Source: Crossiella sp. SN42 (lineage in GTDB: Bacteria > Actinomycetota > Actinomycetes > Mycobacteriales > Pseudonocardiaceae). Taken from it: a stretch of 64,000 nucleotides of DNA. The translations under genes and the position numbers were made by a program. The notes below the pieces were generated by a model. It was not told the origin of the DNA. It saw only the letters and a program-made list of their open reading frames with translations, and ran no database searches. The stretch is taken from contig NZ_JAMHIV010000008.1 of NCBI RefSeq assembly GCF_023897065.1, positions 1 to 64,000 of the forward strand. Direction: 5' to 3'. Positions 49,392 through 58,429 of this stretch are shown piece after piece. Each line of letters opens with the position of its first letter. Within the stretch, counting starts at the first letter, position 1.

Positions 49392-50276
49392 ATGTCCTCC
49401 GCTCTCGACGTCTCGCCCGCCGCCTCGGTGGAGACCTCCGCGACCACCGCCCCGGCGGTCCGCACGCCGACTCGTCGTCGTTACCTGATGTGCCCGCCGC
49501 GTTACTTCACGGTGGAGTACTCGATCAACCCCTGGATGGACCCCAGCCAGCCGGTCAGCGCGGACCGGGCGCTGGAGCAGTGGACTGCCCTGAAATCCGC
49601 CTACGAGTCCCTCGGCCACCAGGTCGAGGTGATCGAGCCCGCCCCCGGCCTGCCCGACATGGTCTTCGCGGCCAACTCCGGCACCGTGGTCGACGGCCGG
49701 GTGCTGGGCGCCCGCTTCCGCGCCCCGCAGCGCGCGGACGAGGCCGAGCACTTCCGCCAGTGGTTCCTGGCCAACGGCTACCGCGACGTGGTCATGCCCG
49801 CCAGCGTCAACGAGGCCGAGGGCGACTTCGCCTGGACCGGCCGCCTGCTGCTGGCAGGCACCGGCTTCCGCACCGACCCCGGCGCGCACGCCGAGGCCCA
49901 GGAGGTGCTCGGCGTCCCGGTGGTCTCGCTGCAGCTGGTCGACCCGCGCTACTACCACCTGGACACCGCGCTCGCGGTGCTCGACGACCGCCCGGAGCAG
50001 GGCCTGGTCGTCTACTACCCGGAGGCCTTCTCCACCGGCTCCCAGCAGGTGCTGCGCTGGCTGTTCCCGGACGCCGTGCTGGCCACCGCCGAGGACGCGG
50101 CCTGCCTCGGCCTCAACGCGGTCTCCGACGGCCGCAACGTCATCCTGCCCACCGAGGCCACCGCCCTCGGCGAACGCCTGGCGATGCGCGGCTTCGACCC
50201 GAGGTACGTGGACATCTCCGAGCTCCGCAAGTCCGGCGGCGGCCCGAAGTGCTGCACGATGGAGCTGCGCGGCTGA
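49392..50276 (+). CDS. ddaH: dimethylarginine dimethylaminohydrolase (dimethylargininase)
   Basis: Guanidino-group-modifying enzyme, 294 residues, hydrolysing methylated arginine to citrulline and methylamines. Family landmarks: YFTVEYSINPWM near residue 38-49, PDMVFAANS near 88, HLDT near 193 (catalytic His), and KCCTMEL at the C-terminus (catalytic Cys). A related arginine or ornithine-forming activity cannot be excluded. TACATT lies seven bases before the ATG, so the start may be leaderless. The ornithine aminotransferase gene (rocD) that often follows ddaH in actinomycetes is absent; a terminator follows instead. Confidence 0.88.
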   Translation: MSSALDVSPAASVETSATTAPAVRTPTRRRYLMCPPRYFTVEYSINPWMDPSQPVSADRALEQWTALKSAYESLGHQVEVIEPAPGLPDMVFAANSGTVVDGRVLGARFRAPQRADEAEHFRQWFLANGYRDVVMPASVNEAEGDFAWTGRLLLAGTGFRTDPGAHAEAQEVLGVPVVSLQLVDPRYYHLDTALAVLDDRPEQGLVVYYPEAFSTGSQQVLRWLFPDAVLATAEDAACLGLNAVSDGRNVILPTEATALGERLAMRGFDPRYVDISELRKSGGGPKCCTMELRG

Positions 50277-50287
50277 TCCGTTGAGCT

Positions 50288-50327
50288 GTGAAGGGCCCGG
50301 TCTGGCAAGCAAGGCCGGGCCCTTCAC
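50288..50327. terminator. bidirectional hairpin terminator
   Basis: A perfect 13-bp stem, GTGAAGGGCCCGG (50288-50300) with 50315-50327, and a 14-base loop. It lies between the convergent ends of ddaH and the DGQHR gene and marks the left edge of the accessory islet. Confidence 0.85.
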
Positions 50328-50346
50328 TTCCCTTATGAGGCATGCC

Positions 50347-51594
50347 TCACAAGGGAAGTTCGCTGCTGATCCCAAGCTGCGCCATGACTTTCCTGGCGGC
50401 GGTGTCCACAGGGCCGCGCAACGTGACGATCTTGCCCCCTGCGGCGACCACGTTTCCGTCCCAGATCGGCGCGTCCCTGCGCCAGTCGATGGCCTGTGCC
50501 AGCTCGACGTACTTCGCCACTCGCTCCTGCTCGGACGACAGCTTGTTGATCTCCCATGCGACCCGGCCGATGATGACCAGCCCGGTGGCAGTCATGTTGA
50601 CGTGGCTACTCCGGAAATCCGGGATCTTGTTCGCCTCGCCGCCCGCAGTGGGGATCTTGGCGATTTCCGACCACGGGTGCATGTTCGCGGTCAGCGTCTC
50701 AATCAACTGGACTGCTTGAGCGATGAACACCTCCTGCTGCTCTTCGGTGCCGATCACCGCCGGTGCTCGTCGGGACAGGTTGTCCTCGGACAGCGCGTAG
50801 TCCCGGAACAGCAGCTCCTTCACCAGTCCTCGAACCTGGTTCAGAAGGAAGATGGACTGCGAGAGCTTGGGCAGAGTCTTGGACGTCTCGTCGATCCGGT
50901 CCCGGAAAAGGCTGCACCTGTCGACGATCGAGGTCAGGACGCGGTTCACCGGTTCGCGGGTGTTGTAGACGGCCAGGAGGCTGGCTGGGATCTGCTTCGT
51001 TTGGGCCGCGTCGGCGAAGTCCTGATGGATCCTCGGGAGCTCAGGCTCGACAACGATCAGAACTGCCAACCCGTCGTTGTGGAAGGTGCCGTCCTCGCCG
51101 TCCAGGAGTCCCGGAGTGGGCGACTTGCCTGTGCGGTGTCCGGCGATCGCTGCGATCCGGTGCTGACCGTCGGTCACGTGGAAGATCGTGGTGTCATCAA
51201 CAACCATGTAGCCGATCCGTACCGCGAAGTTGCCCTTCGGGATGTGCAGTGCGGGCAGTCGGCGAACGTTCAGGGTGACCGGCGGCAGGATGTACTGGCT
51301 GGGGTTCGCGCTCAGGTAGTCCCGAATCGAGCGCACGTGATCCGGGATGAGTGGCCGGTTTGTGGCGCCACGAGGACTGCTGCCCTTGATGGCCGAGTCG
51401 GGCTGTACGTGACGGCGCACGAAGGCCAGCGGGAAACTGGTCGACAACATCAGGCGTTGTCCCTGGCGAAACACGGTGCAGGGGAAGGCGCGCCCGCCCG
51501 ATGCCGCGGCTGCGGCGTTGGCCGCGTCCATAGCCGCCTGGATAGACGCATGCTCGATCGGCTCGGTATCCGACTCGAAGATCGATCTGGTCAT
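50347..51594 (-). CDS. DGQHR-domain protein, DndB-like
   Basis: Protein of 415 residues. The motif DGQHR occurs as HVTDGQHRIAAIAG near residue 145, preceded by a strand-rich region (PPVTLNVRRLPALHIPKGNFAVRIGYMVVDD). This motif defines the DGQHR/DndB family, which includes the regulator of dnd phosphorothioation clusters and ParB-like relatives of DNA-modification islands. No dndA, C, D, E or restriction genes are nearby, so it is an orphan. Codon third positions are visibly less GC-biased than in flanking genes, consistent with recent transfer. The ATG at 51594 is chosen because GAGGGG lies just upstream. Confidence 0.75.
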   Translation of the reverse strand: MTRSIFESDTEPIEHASIQAAMDAANAAAAASGGRAFPCTVFRQGQRLMLSTSFPLAFVRRHVQPDSAIKGSSPRGATNRPLIPDHVRSIRDYLSANPSQYILPPVTLNVRRLPALHIPKGNFAVRIGYMVVDDTTIFHVTDGQHRIAAIAGHRTGKSPTPGLLDGEDGTFHNDGLAVLIVVEPELPRIHQDFADAAQTKQIPASLLAVYNTREPVNRVLTSIVDRCSLFRDRIDETSKTLPKLSQSIFLLNQVRGLVKELLFRDYALSEDNLSRRAPAVIGTEEQQEVFIAQAVQLIETLTANMHPWSEIAKIPTAGGEANKIPDFRSSHVNMTATGLVIIGRVAWEINKLSSEQERVAKYVELAQAIDWRRDAPIWDGNVVAAGGKIVTLRGPVDTAARKVMAQLGISSELPL

Positions 51595-51620
51595 GTAATC
51601 CCCTCTTACGTGTTTGCAAC

Positions 51621-51642
51621 GCCAAGGCAAGGTCACCTTGGC
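51621..51642. promoter_or_regulatory. nested inverted repeats upstream of the DGQHR gene
   Basis: GCCAAGG (51621-51627) pairs with CCTTGGC (51636-51642), and inside lies the perfect palindrome CAAGGTCACCTTG (51628-51640). The site is 27-48 bases before the DGQHR start. TTACGTG is also repeated at 51606 and 51648. An operator is likely, perhaps autoregulatory. Confidence 0.5.
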
Positions 51643-51714
51643 GCGTATTACGTGCCAACTAGCGCGTAAATATGGAGAACTTCGGGATAGCTGGGCTGCA
51701 TCCGCAGCTGATCG

Positions 51715-52692
51715 TCACGGCCCTCGGTGCCACACCAGGCCGTAGAAGATGAACCGGCCGTTGCTCTTCGGCGAGGTCGGCAGTGCGATCACCCGGAGCC
51801 GGGCGTAGCGACCCTCCCGGCTCCGGGCGCACAGGTGCCCGTCCACCCGCAGCGCGGAGAACTCCGCGCGGGTGGTCATGCCGGTGGCGTTGCGGCAGGC
51901 GAACCAGTCCGGCTCCGCGCTGCCGGACATGACGGTCAACTTCGCGCCCAGCGCGGTGAAGATCCCGTTCCGGTCCATGTTCAGGTCGCCGTCCTGCTCG
52001 TGCTGCTGGCGCCAGTAGTCGATCCAGACCGAGTCGTCGCCGGGCGTGGTGTTCAGCGTGACCTCGTGCTGGTGGCTCACCGGCGGCGCCTGTCCGGTGG
52101 TCGGGCCGGGGCCGTCCAGCAGGCGGTCGGTGGTGCTGGGGGACGGGCCGGGCCGCTGCGGTGAGCTGGTCGCGGAGCCGGTCGTGCGGCCTGCGGTGGG
52201 CGATGGCTGCCCCGGCAGGCCGCTGGGACTCGAGCTGGGGCCGGGCGTGCTGCTGCCCGGCTGTCCGGCCGAGGTCGAGCTCGGCGGGGCGTCGGTGGCC
52301 GGCCCACTGGTCTGCCCGCCGCCCCCGCCCTGGGACGCGCCAGGCGGCTGGCCGGAGGACTCGGCGCGGGGCAGCGCCAGCACCAGCCCACCGGCCAGCG
52401 CGAGCACACAGCCGACGGCCAGCAGCAGGCTGCGCCGCCTGCCGTGACGGCCGTGCCTGCGGCCCCAGGCCAGCCACACCAGCAGGTAGGCGCCAACGCC
52501 GAACAGCACCACCACGGTCAGCACGCGGCGGCCGTCCGGGGTCGTCGGGTCCACCTTGAACCCGGTGACCGTCACGGTCACCAGGCCCACCAGCGCGGTG
52601 GAGGCGGTGAACAGCTCCTTGCGCCAGTCGGCGAAGCTCGGTGCCGGTCGCCGCTGCCCGTCTTCCGGGCTCTGGTTCTCTGCCACGTCCAC
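51715..52692 (-). CDS. membrane protein with Ser/Pro/Gly linker and extracytoplasmic domain
   Basis: Protein of 325 residues. Two hydrophobic segments (about 30-50 and 60-78) and a third (88-108) are followed by about 100 residues of Gly/Ser/Pro/Thr linker. The last 110 residues form a compact domain (DSVWIDYWRQQ, LTVMSGSAEPDWFACRNATG, LCARSREGRYARLRV). A similar C-terminal pattern (Y/F..C...T...LC..T..GR.A.L.V) is common at the outside ends of actinobacterial membrane proteins and kinases; its role is unknown. GTG start. Part of the islet with the DGQHR and GntR genes, all on the - strand. Confidence 0.65.
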   Translation of the reverse strand: MDVAENQSPEDGQRRPAPSFADWRKELFTASTALVGLVTVTVTGFKVDPTTPDGRRVLTVVVLFGVGAYLLVWLAWGRRHGRHGRRRSLLLAVGCVLALAGGLVLALPRAESSGQPPGASQGGGGGQTSGPATDAPPSSTSAGQPGSSTPGPSSSPSGLPGQPSPTAGRTTGSATSSPQRPGPSPSTTDRLLDGPGPTTGQAPPVSHQHEVTLNTTPGDDSVWIDYWRQQHEQDGDLNMDRNGIFTALGAKLTVMSGSAEPDWFACRNATGMTTRAEFSALRVDGHLCARSREGRYARLRVIALPTSPKSNGRFIFYGLVWHRGP

Positions 52693-52740
52693 CTCGGGAT
52701 CGGTGTCGAGGCCGCCGCGACCGGCGTTACGTCCTGCTGC

Positions 52741-53499
52741 TCAGGCCGGGAACTCGTACTCCAGCACGTAGGAACCCGCGTCCAAGGTCATCTCGGTGAC
52801 CTCGATCGCCTCGCCGGTGGTGGTGAAGGCGGTGCGCACGATCACCACCAGCGGGGTGCCCGGCTCCAGCCGCAGCGCCTTGGACTCCTCGCCGCGCGGC
52901 ATCCTGGCCCGGATCTCCTCCCGGAAGGCCGCGGCAGGCTTGCCCAGCTCGCGGAGCCGGGCGTACACCCCGCCAGGACCCGGATTGGCCCTGGTGAGCG
53001 CCGAACCGGCGACCAGCGAGGCCGGGAAGTAGGACACCGAGAGCATCACCGGGTGACCGTCCACCAGGTTGCGCCGCCGCCGCGCCCAGACCCTGGCCGG
53101 CTCGTGTAGCCCGAGCACCCGCGCCACGTAGTGCGGCGCCTGCTCCTCGGCCACCTCGACGCTGTCGATGGTCAGCGTCCGGCCGGTCAGGTCGGTCTCC
53201 CACCGGCTCGGCCAGGACGCGCTGCGGTCCCCGCGCAGGCGCTGCGGCGAGTTGCGCCTGATCGGCCGGTCGTCCCGGACGTAGACCCCCGAGCCCCGGC
53301 GGGACCAGGTCAGACCCTCGTTCTTCAGAACCTCCAACGCCGCCCGAACCGTCATCCTCGCCGCGCCGTGCCGCTCCATGAGCTCGTTCTCGCCGGGGAG
53401 GCGCGAGCCGGGCGGGTACTTGCCGCAGGAGATCGCGGATCGGAGCTCGTCGGCTATGCCGCGGAATTTAACCCGGTACGCAGAGCCCGCCTCAGCCAC
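52741..53499 (-). CDS. GntR/HutC family transcriptional regulator
   Basis: Regulator of 252 residues. The N-terminal winged helix-turn-helix (IADELRSAISCGKYPPGSRLPGENELMERHGAARMTVRAAL) is typical of GntR, and the C-terminal 165 residues form a UTRA effector domain. Ligand unknown. GTG start. Divergent from the nuoB2 gene with a 134-base gap, and followed after 48 bases by the membrane protein gene, so it could control either side. Confidence 0.9.
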   Translation of the reverse strand: MAEAGSAYRVKFRGIADELRSAISCGKYPPGSRLPGENELMERHGAARMTVRAALEVLKNEGLTWSRRGSGVYVRDDRPIRRNSPQRLRGDRSASWPSRWETDLTGRTLTIDSVEVAEEQAPHYVARVLGLHEPARVWARRRRNLVDGHPVMLSVSYFPASLVAGSALTRANPGPGGVYARLRELGKPAAAFREEIRARMPRGEESKALRLEPGTPLVVIVRTAFTTTGEAIEVTEMTLDAGSYVLEYEFPA

Positions 53500-53551
53500 T
53501 GGGATCGGCCCCTCTCGAGTCGCAGTTGCCGTTGGCCAGGGTACTCTCTTT

Positions 53552-53571
53552 CCGTAATCAACTAGCTACGG
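53552..53571. promoter_or_regulatory. possible operator in the gntR-nuoB2 gap
   Basis: CCGTA (53552-53556) and TACGG (53567-53571) form a short inverted repeat around an AT-rich centre in an otherwise GC-rich gap. It is a candidate GntR operator, but the arms are only five bases. Confidence 0.25.
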
Positions 53572-53633
53572 TCCGCCTACAAAACCCATGTCAATCGCTG
53601 CTCCAAGTGGGCGGTCTTTTACCCTCGGCAGCT

Positions 53634-54050
53634 GTGAACACCGCTGTTGAGCTGGACTGGGGGACCTCCTACCAGGTCACCGTCCTTGATCTCGGCCTCG
53701 CCTGCTGCGGGGTGGAGGTCATGGCCGCCCTGCACGGCGCCGACCTGGCCGGGTACGGCATCGAACCCACCGGGGGGCCGGAGCGTGCGCACGTGCTGGT
53801 GGTCTCCGGCACGGTGACCGACGTGATGCTGCCCGCGATCCTGGCCACCTACCGCGAGATGCCCGAACCGAAGTACGTGCTCTCCGTCGGCGCCTGCTCC
53901 AACACCGGCGGCCCGTACTGGGACTCCTACGCGGTCACCAAGGGCATCGACCAGCTGCTCCCGGTGCACGTGGCCGTGCCCGGTTGCCCGCCGCGCCCGG
54001 AGGCGCTGCTGGAGGGCATGGTCGCGCTGCACAAGCTGGTGCGGGCATGA
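53634..54050 (+). CDS. nuoB2: second NuoB-type subunit
   Basis: Short NuoB homologue, 138 residues against 183 for the main copy. It keeps all Cys ligands of cluster N2: LACCGVEVM near residue 25, VGACSNTGG near 88 and VPGCPPRPE near 118. It lacks the long C-terminal tail. The GTG at 53634 is chosen because TACCCT lies eight bases upstream and homology begins there. First of three overlapping genes (nuoB2-C2-I2). No second NuoD, the normal partner of NuoB at the quinone site, is in the window. Confidence 0.88.
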   Translation: MNTAVELDWGTSYQVTVLDLGLACCGVEVMAALHGADLAGYGIEPTGGPERAHVLVVSGTVTDVMLPAILATYREMPEPKYVLSVGACSNTGGPYWDSYAVTKGIDQLLPVHVAVPGCPPRPEALLEGMVALHKLVRA

Positions 54051-54628
54051 CCGCGCTGGCCACGGCCGAGGAGCTGGCCGCGCTGCTGCCGGGAGTCACC
54101 GTGAAGACGGCCTTCGGGCAGAGCACCGCGCACGTGCCGGTGGCGTCCTGGGCCGCCGCGGCCCGGCACGCCCGCGCGGACCTGGGCTGCGCGCTGTTCG
54201 ACTGGCTGGGTGCGGAGGACGCCGGTCGCCCCGGCGCGGCCGGCGCCACCCACGCGGTGACCCTGCACGTGCTGCGGCCCGGCCCGTGGACCGGCCTGCT
54301 GCTGCGCACCGAGGTGCCCTCGGGCACGCCGCTGCCCAGCGTGGCCGGGGTGTGGGCGGGCGCGGCCTGGCACGAGCGGGAAGCGGCCGAGATGTTCGGC
54401 CTGGAGCTCACCGGGCACCCGGACCCACGACGGCTGCTGCTGCCGGACTCCTTCGCCGGGCACCCGCTGCGCAAGGACTTCGTGCTGGCCGCCAGGGTGG
54501 TGCGGCCGTGGCCGGGCAGGCTGGAGCCCGGCGAGGACGGCTCCGGCGCGCCCAGCCGCAGGCGGATCGCGCCGCCAGGAGTGCCCGGCCCCGAGTGGGG
54601 ACCGCGTCGAGAAGAGGGAGACCAGTGA
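54047..54628 (+). CDS. nuoC2: second NuoC-type subunit
   Basis: NuoC homologue of 193 residues. The signature is conserved: [26 protein letters not shown] and GHPLRKDF near residues 108-145. The N-terminal half has diverged strongly from the main NuoC. A 45-residue Pro/Arg-rich tail follows. ATG overlaps the nuoB2 stop (ATGA) and the end overlaps nuoI2 (GTGA). Confidence 0.85.
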   Translation: MTALATAEELAALLPGVTVKTAFGQSTAHVPVASWAAAARHARADLGCALFDWLGAEDAGRPGAAGATHAVTLHVLRPGPWTGLLLRTEVPSGTPLPSVAGVWAGAAWHEREAAEMFGLELTGHPDPRRLLLPDSFAGHPLRKDFVLAARVVRPWPGRLEPGEDGSGAPSRRRIAPPGVPGPEWGPRREEGDQ

Positions 54629-55077
54629 CCGATCCCGAGGACCTGGCGCCGCGGACCCGAGGGGTCATCGCGCTGCTGGAGGCCAACTGCACGGTCTGCA
54701 TGCTGTGCGTGCGGGAGTGCCCGGACTGGTGCATCCACATCACCTCGCACACCGAGACCGTGCAACCGCCAGGCGCCGCCCGGCCGCGGCAGGTCAACGT
54801 GCTGGACCGCTTCGCCATCGACTACGGCCAGTGCCTCTACTGCGGGATCTGCGTGGAGGTCTGCCCGTTCGACGCCCTGCACTGGGCCCCCGACTTCGGC
54901 TATCCCGGCACCGGGTCGGCCGAGGGCGAGGGCGCGGTCGCCGAACTGGTGCACGAGCGGGACCGGCTGGGCGAGTGGGTGGCCGCCGCGCCCCCGCCGC
55001 CACCGCTGGACCCGGCGGCCGAACCGGCCCCGGAGGCCGCGCCCAGGGGCGGCAGGCCGGGCCGCCCAGGAACCTGA
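54625..55077 (+). CDS. nuoI2: second NuoI-type ferredoxin subunit
   Basis: Protein of 150 residues with two 4Fe-4S motifs, [15 protein letters not shown] near residue 24 and [16 protein letters not shown] near 71. The spacing between the two clusters is as in NuoI. The C-terminal 45 residues are Pro/Ala-rich. It completes the reduced cluster of Fe-S subunits: no membrane-arm genes follow, and htpX comes next after 71 bases. Confidence 0.87.
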   Translation: MTDPEDLAPRTRGVIALLEANCTVCMLCVRECPDWCIHITSHTETVQPPGAARPRQVNVLDRFAIDYGQCLYCGICVEVCPFDALHWAPDFGYPGTGSAEGEGAVAELVHERDRLGEWVAAAPPPPPLDPAAEPAPEAAPRGGRPGRPGT

Positions 55078-55148
55078 CGCCCCTTTCACACGTTGACTCA
55101 TCAGTAGGCCGGTTCGTCCGACGAGGCCGGGAGGAGGCCGAAGGGACC

Positions 55149-56024
55149 ATGCGAAGTCACTACAACGGGCTCAAGACGGCCCTGCTGCTCGGCGGGCTGA
55201 GTGCGCTGATCATCCTGGTCGGCTCGCTCTTCGGCGGCGTCTGGCTGTGGGTCGCGCTCTTCGGCGCGCTGGCGGTCAACGCCTACGCGTACTTCAACTC
55301 CGACAAGCTCGCGCTGCGCGCCATGCACGCCAGGCCAGCCTCCCAGTGGGAGCAGCCGGGGATGTACCGGATCGTGCGCGAGCTGGCCACCTCGGCCCGG
55401 CAGCCGATGCCCCGGCTGTACCTCAGCCCGACCGCCGCGCCGAACGCCTTCGCCACCGGGCGCAACCCGCGCAACGCCGCGGTCTGCTGCACCACCGGCA
55501 TCCTGGAGCTGCTGGACGAGCGCGAGCTGCGCGCGGTGCTCGGGCACGAGCTGGCGCACGTCTACAACCGGGACATCCTGATCTCCTCGGTGGCCGGCGC
55601 GCTGGCCAGCGTGGTGACCTTCCTGGCCAACATCGCCATGTTCGCCGGGTTCTTCGGCGGCAGCGACGAGGACCGGCCAGGCCCGCTGGCGGTGCTGCTG
55701 ATCGCCATCCTCGGCCCGGTGGCCGCCGGCGTGGTGCAGCTCGCGGTGAGCCGCTCGCGGGAGTACCAGGCGGACGAGTCAGGCGCGGCGCTCACCGGCG
55801 ACCCGCTCGCGCTGGCCTCGGCCCTGCGCAAGCTGGAGCTCGGCACCCAGGCCGCGCCGCTGGCGCCGGAACCGCAGCTGATGTCCCAGTCCCACCTGAT
55901 GATCGCCAACCCGTTCCGGGCGGGCGAGTCGATGGCGCGCTGGTTCTCCACCCACCCGCCGATCGAGGACCGGATCCGGCGGCTGGAGGAGATGGCCCGC
56001 AGCGGCGGCTACGGCCGCTACTGA
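55149..56024 (+). CDS. htpX: membrane zinc protease HtpX
   Basis: M48-family metalloprotease, 291 residues, for quality control of membrane proteins. Two N-terminal helices (about 10-50), the zinc motif [11 protein letters not shown] near residue 135, two more helices (about 150-200) and the third-ligand segment [13 protein letters not shown] near 203. Length and order match HtpX. It directly follows the second nuo cluster, an association I recall from Streptomyces as well. Its end overlaps the convergent rfbA by seven bases. Confidence 0.93.
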   Translation: MRSHYNGLKTALLLGGLSALIILVGSLFGGVWLWVALFGALAVNAYAYFNSDKLALRAMHARPASQWEQPGMYRIVRELATSARQPMPRLYLSPTAAPNAFATGRNPRNAAVCCTTGILELLDERELRAVLGHELAHVYNRDILISSVAGALASVVTFLANIAMFAGFFGGSDEDRPGPLAVLLIAILGPVAAGVVQLAVSRSREYQADESGAALTGDPLALASALRKLELGTQAAPLAPEPQLMSQSHLMIANPFRAGESMARWFSTHPPIEDRIRRLEEMARSGGYGRY

Positions 56025-56908
56025 GCCGCCGGGCTGGCGCCGGCGTTGAGCGCCACGTCCATCACGTACTGGCCGTAACCCGACTTGGCCAGCGCCGCGC
56101 CCAGCGCGTAGCAGGCGTCGGCGTCGATGTAGCCCATGCGCAGCGCGATCTCCTCGAGACAGGCGATCCGCACGCCCTGCCGGTGCTCCAGCACCTGCAC
56201 GAACTGCCCGGCCTCCAGCAGCGAGTCGTGCGTGCCGGTGTCCAGCCAGGCGAAGCCGCGGCCCAGGTCGAGCAGCTTGGCCCGGCCCTGCTTGAGGTAG
56301 GCCAGGTTGACGTCGGTGATCTCCAGCTCGCCCCGGGCCGACGGGGTCAGCTCCTTGGCGATCCGGACCACCTCGTTGTCGTAGAAGTACAACCCGGTGA
56401 TCGCCCGGTTGGACCGGGGCCGCTTCGGCTTCTCCTCGATGGAGACCAGGTTGCCGTCCGCGTCCGCCTCGCCGACGCCGTAGCGCTCGGGGTCCTTGAC
56501 CGGGTAGCCGAAGAGCACACAGCCGTCGAGGCCGCCGACCAGCTGCTGGAGCTGCCGGGAGAAGCCCTGGCCGTAGAAGATGTTGTCGCCGAGCACCAGC
56601 GCCACGTCGTCGTCGCCCACGAAGTCGGCGCCGATGATGAACGCCTCGGCCAGCCCGTTCGGCTGGGGCTGCTCGGCGTAGGACAGGCGCAGCCCGAACT
56701 GGGAGCCGTCGCCCAGCAGTCGCTGGAACATCGGCAGGTCGGCGGGCGTGGAGATGAGCAGGATCTCCCGGATGCCGGCCAGCATGAGCGTGGACAGCGG
56801 GTAGTACACCATCGGCTTGTCATAGACCGGCAGCAGCTGCTTCGACACCGCCTGGGTGATCGGGTGCAGCCGAGTCCCGCTGCCCCCGGCCAGGATGATC
56901 CCCTTCAT
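56018..56908 (-). CDS. rfbA: glucose-1-phosphate thymidylyltransferase
   Basis: Nucleotidyltransferase, 296 residues, that makes dTDP-glucose, the first step to dTDP-rhamnose and other deoxysugars. The N-terminal [18 protein letters not shown] and [12 protein letters not shown] (residues 1-36), LGDNIFYGQ near 107 and [16 protein letters not shown] near 150 are diagnostic. The ATG at 56908 is chosen since the family begins MKG; a GTG at 56917 is also in frame. No other rfb gene is nearby, so the pathway is split. Confidence 0.95.
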   Translation of the reverse strand: MKGIILAGGSGTRLHPITQAVSKQLLPVYDKPMVYYPLSTLMLAGIREILLISTPADLPMFQRLLGDGSQFGLRLSYAEQPQPNGLAEAFIIGADFVGDDDVALVLGDNIFYGQGFSRQLQQLVGGLDGCVLFGYPVKDPERYGVGEADADGNLVSIEEKPKRPRSNRAITGLYFYDNEVVRIAKELTPSARGELEITDVNLAYLKQGRAKLLDLGRGFAWLDTGTHDSLLEAGQFVQVLEHRQGVRIACLEEIALRMGYIDADACYALGAALAKSGYGQYVMDVALNAGASPAAQ

Positions 56909-57036
56909 CGCCCCCACCTTGTCCTACCGACGCTGGTGAAAACCACGGTAGTCCAGATGGGTGGAGCTGCGGTTGAAGAGTGTTCGATGCCATCCCCGCT
57001 TGGCCGCCCCGGCGCGCGGCCGGGGCGGCCCGCGCG

Positions 57037-57528
57037 TCAGCGGTAGTTCGTGAACTGCAGCGCGATCCCGAAGTCCTTGGACTTGAGCATCGCGATGACG
57101 TCCTGCAGGTGGTCCTTCTTCTTGCCGGTGATCCGCAGCTGGTCACCCTGGATCTGCGCCTGGACGCCCTTGGGACCCTCGTCCCGGACCGCCTTGGCGA
57201 TCTCCTTGGCCTTGTCCGATGCGATGCCCTCGATGACCTTGCCGGTGACCTTGTAGATCTTCCCCGACAGCTGCGGCTCGCCCACCTCGAACGCCTTGAG
57301 CGAGATCCCCCGCTTGATCAGCTTCTCCTTGAGCACCTCGATCGCCGCCAGGCACCGTTCCTCGGTCTCCGCCTGGATCGCGATCCCGTCCTCACCGACC
57401 CAGTTGACCTTCGCGTCGACACCCCGGAAGTCGAACCGGGTGGACAGCTCCTTGGTGGCCTGGTTGACCGCGTTGTCCACCTCCTGCCGCTCGACCTTGC
57501 TCACCACGTCGAATGACGGGTCCGCCAC
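57037..57528 (-). CDS. YajQ family nucleotide-binding protein
   Basis: Protein of 163 residues of the UPF0234/YajQ family. The start [23 protein letters not shown] and the internal STRFDFRG are near-invariant in the family; the end carries [11 protein letters not shown]. YajQ binds cyclic di-GMP in Xanthomonas; in actinobacteria the ligand and role are less clear. GTG start. A tRNA gene lies upstream on the other strand. Confidence 0.92.
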   Translation of the reverse strand: MADPSFDVVSKVERQEVDNAVNQATKELSTRFDFRGVDAKVNWVGEDGIAIQAETEERCLAAIEVLKEKLIKRGISLKAFEVGEPQLSGKIYKVTGKVIEGIASDKAKEIAKAVRDEGPKGVQAQIQGDQLRITGKKKDHLQDVIAMLKSKDFGIALQFTNYR

Positions 57529-57670
57529 GTTGCCGCACCTCTCCCAGCTGTGAACTCAAGCCCCCGAAGAGGCTCCTGAGGGCCAAGACGGTACCCGCTG
57601 GATACCCGCTTGCACGCCCCTGCCCAGGGGTATGTAAGCTGCTTCCTGCAGCCGAGAGATCAGCTGCACT

Positions 57671-57751
57671 GGCAGGTTGCCCGAGTGGCCAAAGGGAGCG
57701 GACTGTAAATCCGTCGCGAAAGCTCCGAAGGTTCGAATCCTTCACCTGCCA
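57671..57751 (+). tRNA. tRNA-Tyr (GTA)
   Basis: Acceptor arms GGCAGGT (57671-57677) and ACCTGCC (57744-57750) pair perfectly. The anticodon GTA is at 57705-57707 within a seven-base loop closed by a five-pair stem. A long variable arm, as expected for bacterial tRNA-Tyr, precedes the T arm (GGTTCGAATCC). The CCA end is not encoded. Confidence 0.97.
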
Positions 57752-57757
57752 CACCAG

Positions 57758-57805
57758 CGAGAACACCCCCGTGACCGGTAAGAACAGGTCACGGGGGTGT
57801 TCTCG
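57758..57805 (+). terminator. strong hairpin terminator after tRNA-Tyr
   Basis: A 19-bp perfect stem (57758-57776 with 57787-57805) around a ten-base loop, seven bases after the tRNA end. Its GGTCACGGGGGTGTTC arm is followed by a short T-rich run. Confidence 0.9.
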
Positions 57806-57919
57806 TTTGTTCGCACGCTGAGCCAGTCACGTCACCCGAATGGGGTGGCAACCGTTCCGTGCCTTCACCGGGTCTAGGGCCTGTAGGGGGAAGGTCCAGG
57901 CAACGGGAGGGGGTGTGCG

Positions 57920-58429
57920 GTGGAGGCCGACGGGGAGTTCGACGACTTCGTCCGGGAACGGTACGAACAGTTGTTGCGCTACGCCCTGATCCTGACCGGC
58001 AGCCGGTGGGACGCCGAGGAGGTCGTGCAAGAGGCGCTGTTGCGCTGCCTGCGCCGATGGCGGCGCGTCGTCGCGGACAACCAGATGGCCTATGCCCGCA
58101 AGGCGGTGCTGCACGAGTTCCTCCGCGCCGCCGCCCGCAAGCAGTGGCGGATCACCCCGGCGCCTGAGCGAGTGGAGGACTTCTCGCCGTCGGTGGCCGA
58201 GCGTGGCGACGTCCTCGCGGTGCTGCGACTGCTGCCGCCGAGACAACGGGCCGCGGTGGTGGCCCGGTTCCTCTTCGACCTGTCCGAGCCTCAGGCCGCC
58301 AGGGAGCTCGGCTGCACGGTGGGCACGGTGAAGTCGCTGACCAGCAGGGGACTGGCTCGGATCAGGGAGTCGTGGGGGGTGCCGCCGGGGAGCGCGCTGC
58401 CCGTGGGCAGGGGGAGGGAGTTGTGGTGA
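57920..58429 (+). CDS. ECF-type RNA polymerase sigma factor (SigE family)
   Basis: Sigma-70 family protein, 169 residues. Region 2 is seen as RYALILTGSRWDAEEVVQEALLRCL near residues 19-43, and region 4 as LPPRQRAAVVARFLFDLSEPQAARELGCTVGTVKSLTSRGL near 108-150. This is the actinobacterial SigE-50 type. GTG start with GGGAGGGGG upstream. The stop overlaps the next gene as GTGA, the usual arrangement of an ECF factor with its regulator or target. Confidence 0.9.
   Translation: MEADGEFDDFVRERYEQLLRYALILTGSRWDAEEVVQEALLRCLRRWRRVVADNQMAYARKAVLHEFLRAAARKQWRITPAPERVEDFSPSVAERGDVLAVLRLLPPRQRAAVVARFLFDLSEPQAARELGCTVGTVKSLTSRGLARIRESWGVPPGSALPVGRGRELW

Noticed and set aside
57513-57821. Open frame across tRNA-Tyr
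   Set aside because: It spans the tRNA and its terminator, so it cannot be a protein gene.
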